Below are positions 5,581 through 5,588 of a DNA stretch of 5,588 bases, one piece after another. This DNA is from Candidatus Alkanophagales archaeon (GTDB lineage Archaea; Halobacteriota; Syntropharchaeia; Alkanophagales; B39-G2): NCBI GenBank assembly GCA_003661185.1, contig QMVQ01000122.1:1-5588 (forward strand). The letters run 5' to 3'. The notes under the pieces were generated by a model that saw only the letters and a list, made by a program, of their open reading frames with translations, was not told where the DNA came from and ran no database searches. The position numbers were made by a program, and so were the translations under genes. The stretch's first letter is position 1, and the number at the start of each line of letters is the position of its first letter.

Positions 5581-5588
5581 ACTTTGAG

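Noticed and set aside
1..5588. CRISPR array
   Set aside because: No set of regularly spaced direct repeats of 24-37 bp was seen; the only close direct repeat is the 8-bp pair at 5483-5500.

Overview
The window comes from an archaeon, most likely a euryarchaeon. The evidence is a ribosomal protein eS1 (S3Ae), a compact 436-residue archaeal/eukaryotic-type aspartyl-tRNA synthetase, a CPSF-like beta-CASP nuclease, a DUF123 GIY-YIG protein, TATA-like boxes ahead of genes, and Shine-Dalgarno sites of the GGAGGTGA type. Start codons are mixed (ATG, TTG, GTG and one gene with no canonical start), and TAG is an ordinary stop here, ending both eS1 and aspS. An ANME-1-like or other Methanomicrobia-related lineage would fit, but I cannot fix the taxon from this sequence.

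Layout, left to right. (1) Positions 1-256, minus strand: start of a DUF123/GIY-YIG gene that runs off the left edge. (2) Positions 257-470: divergent intergenic region with TATA boxes for both neighbours. (3) Positions 471-2363, plus strand: two-gene unit, eS1 followed directly and in the same reading frame by an aCPSF2-like beta-CASP ribonuclease. (4) Positions 2422-3642, minus strand and convergent: an asparagine-synthetase-like protein that keeps the ATP-pyrophosphatase domain but has lost the glutaminase nucleophile. (5) Positions 3643-4080: intergenic region with a minus-strand relic of an IS200/IS605-type tnpB 3' end, its right-end hairpin, a second hairpin of the same architecture, and the aspS promoter and ribosome binding site. 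(6) Positions 4081-5391, plus strand: aspS. (7) Positions 5392-5588: a terminator-like hairpin after aspS, a 10-bp-period direct repeat, and a TATA box plus Shine-Dalgarno for a gene starting at or just past the right edge.

The theme is translation and RNA metabolism. AspRS carries the His/Pro pair known for non-discriminating enzymes, which predicts that Asn-tRNA is made by amidating Asp-tRNA(Asn). The divergently transcribed neighbour is an asparagine-synthetase-like protein that cannot use glutamine through its own N-terminal domain. The points most worth a second look are the beta-CASP gene with no ATG/GTG/TTG start, separated from eS1 only by an in-frame TAG; the pair of covarying hairpins suggesting that the aspS leader lies inside or at the edge of a decayed IS605-type element; and the tRNA-specificity signature in AspRS.
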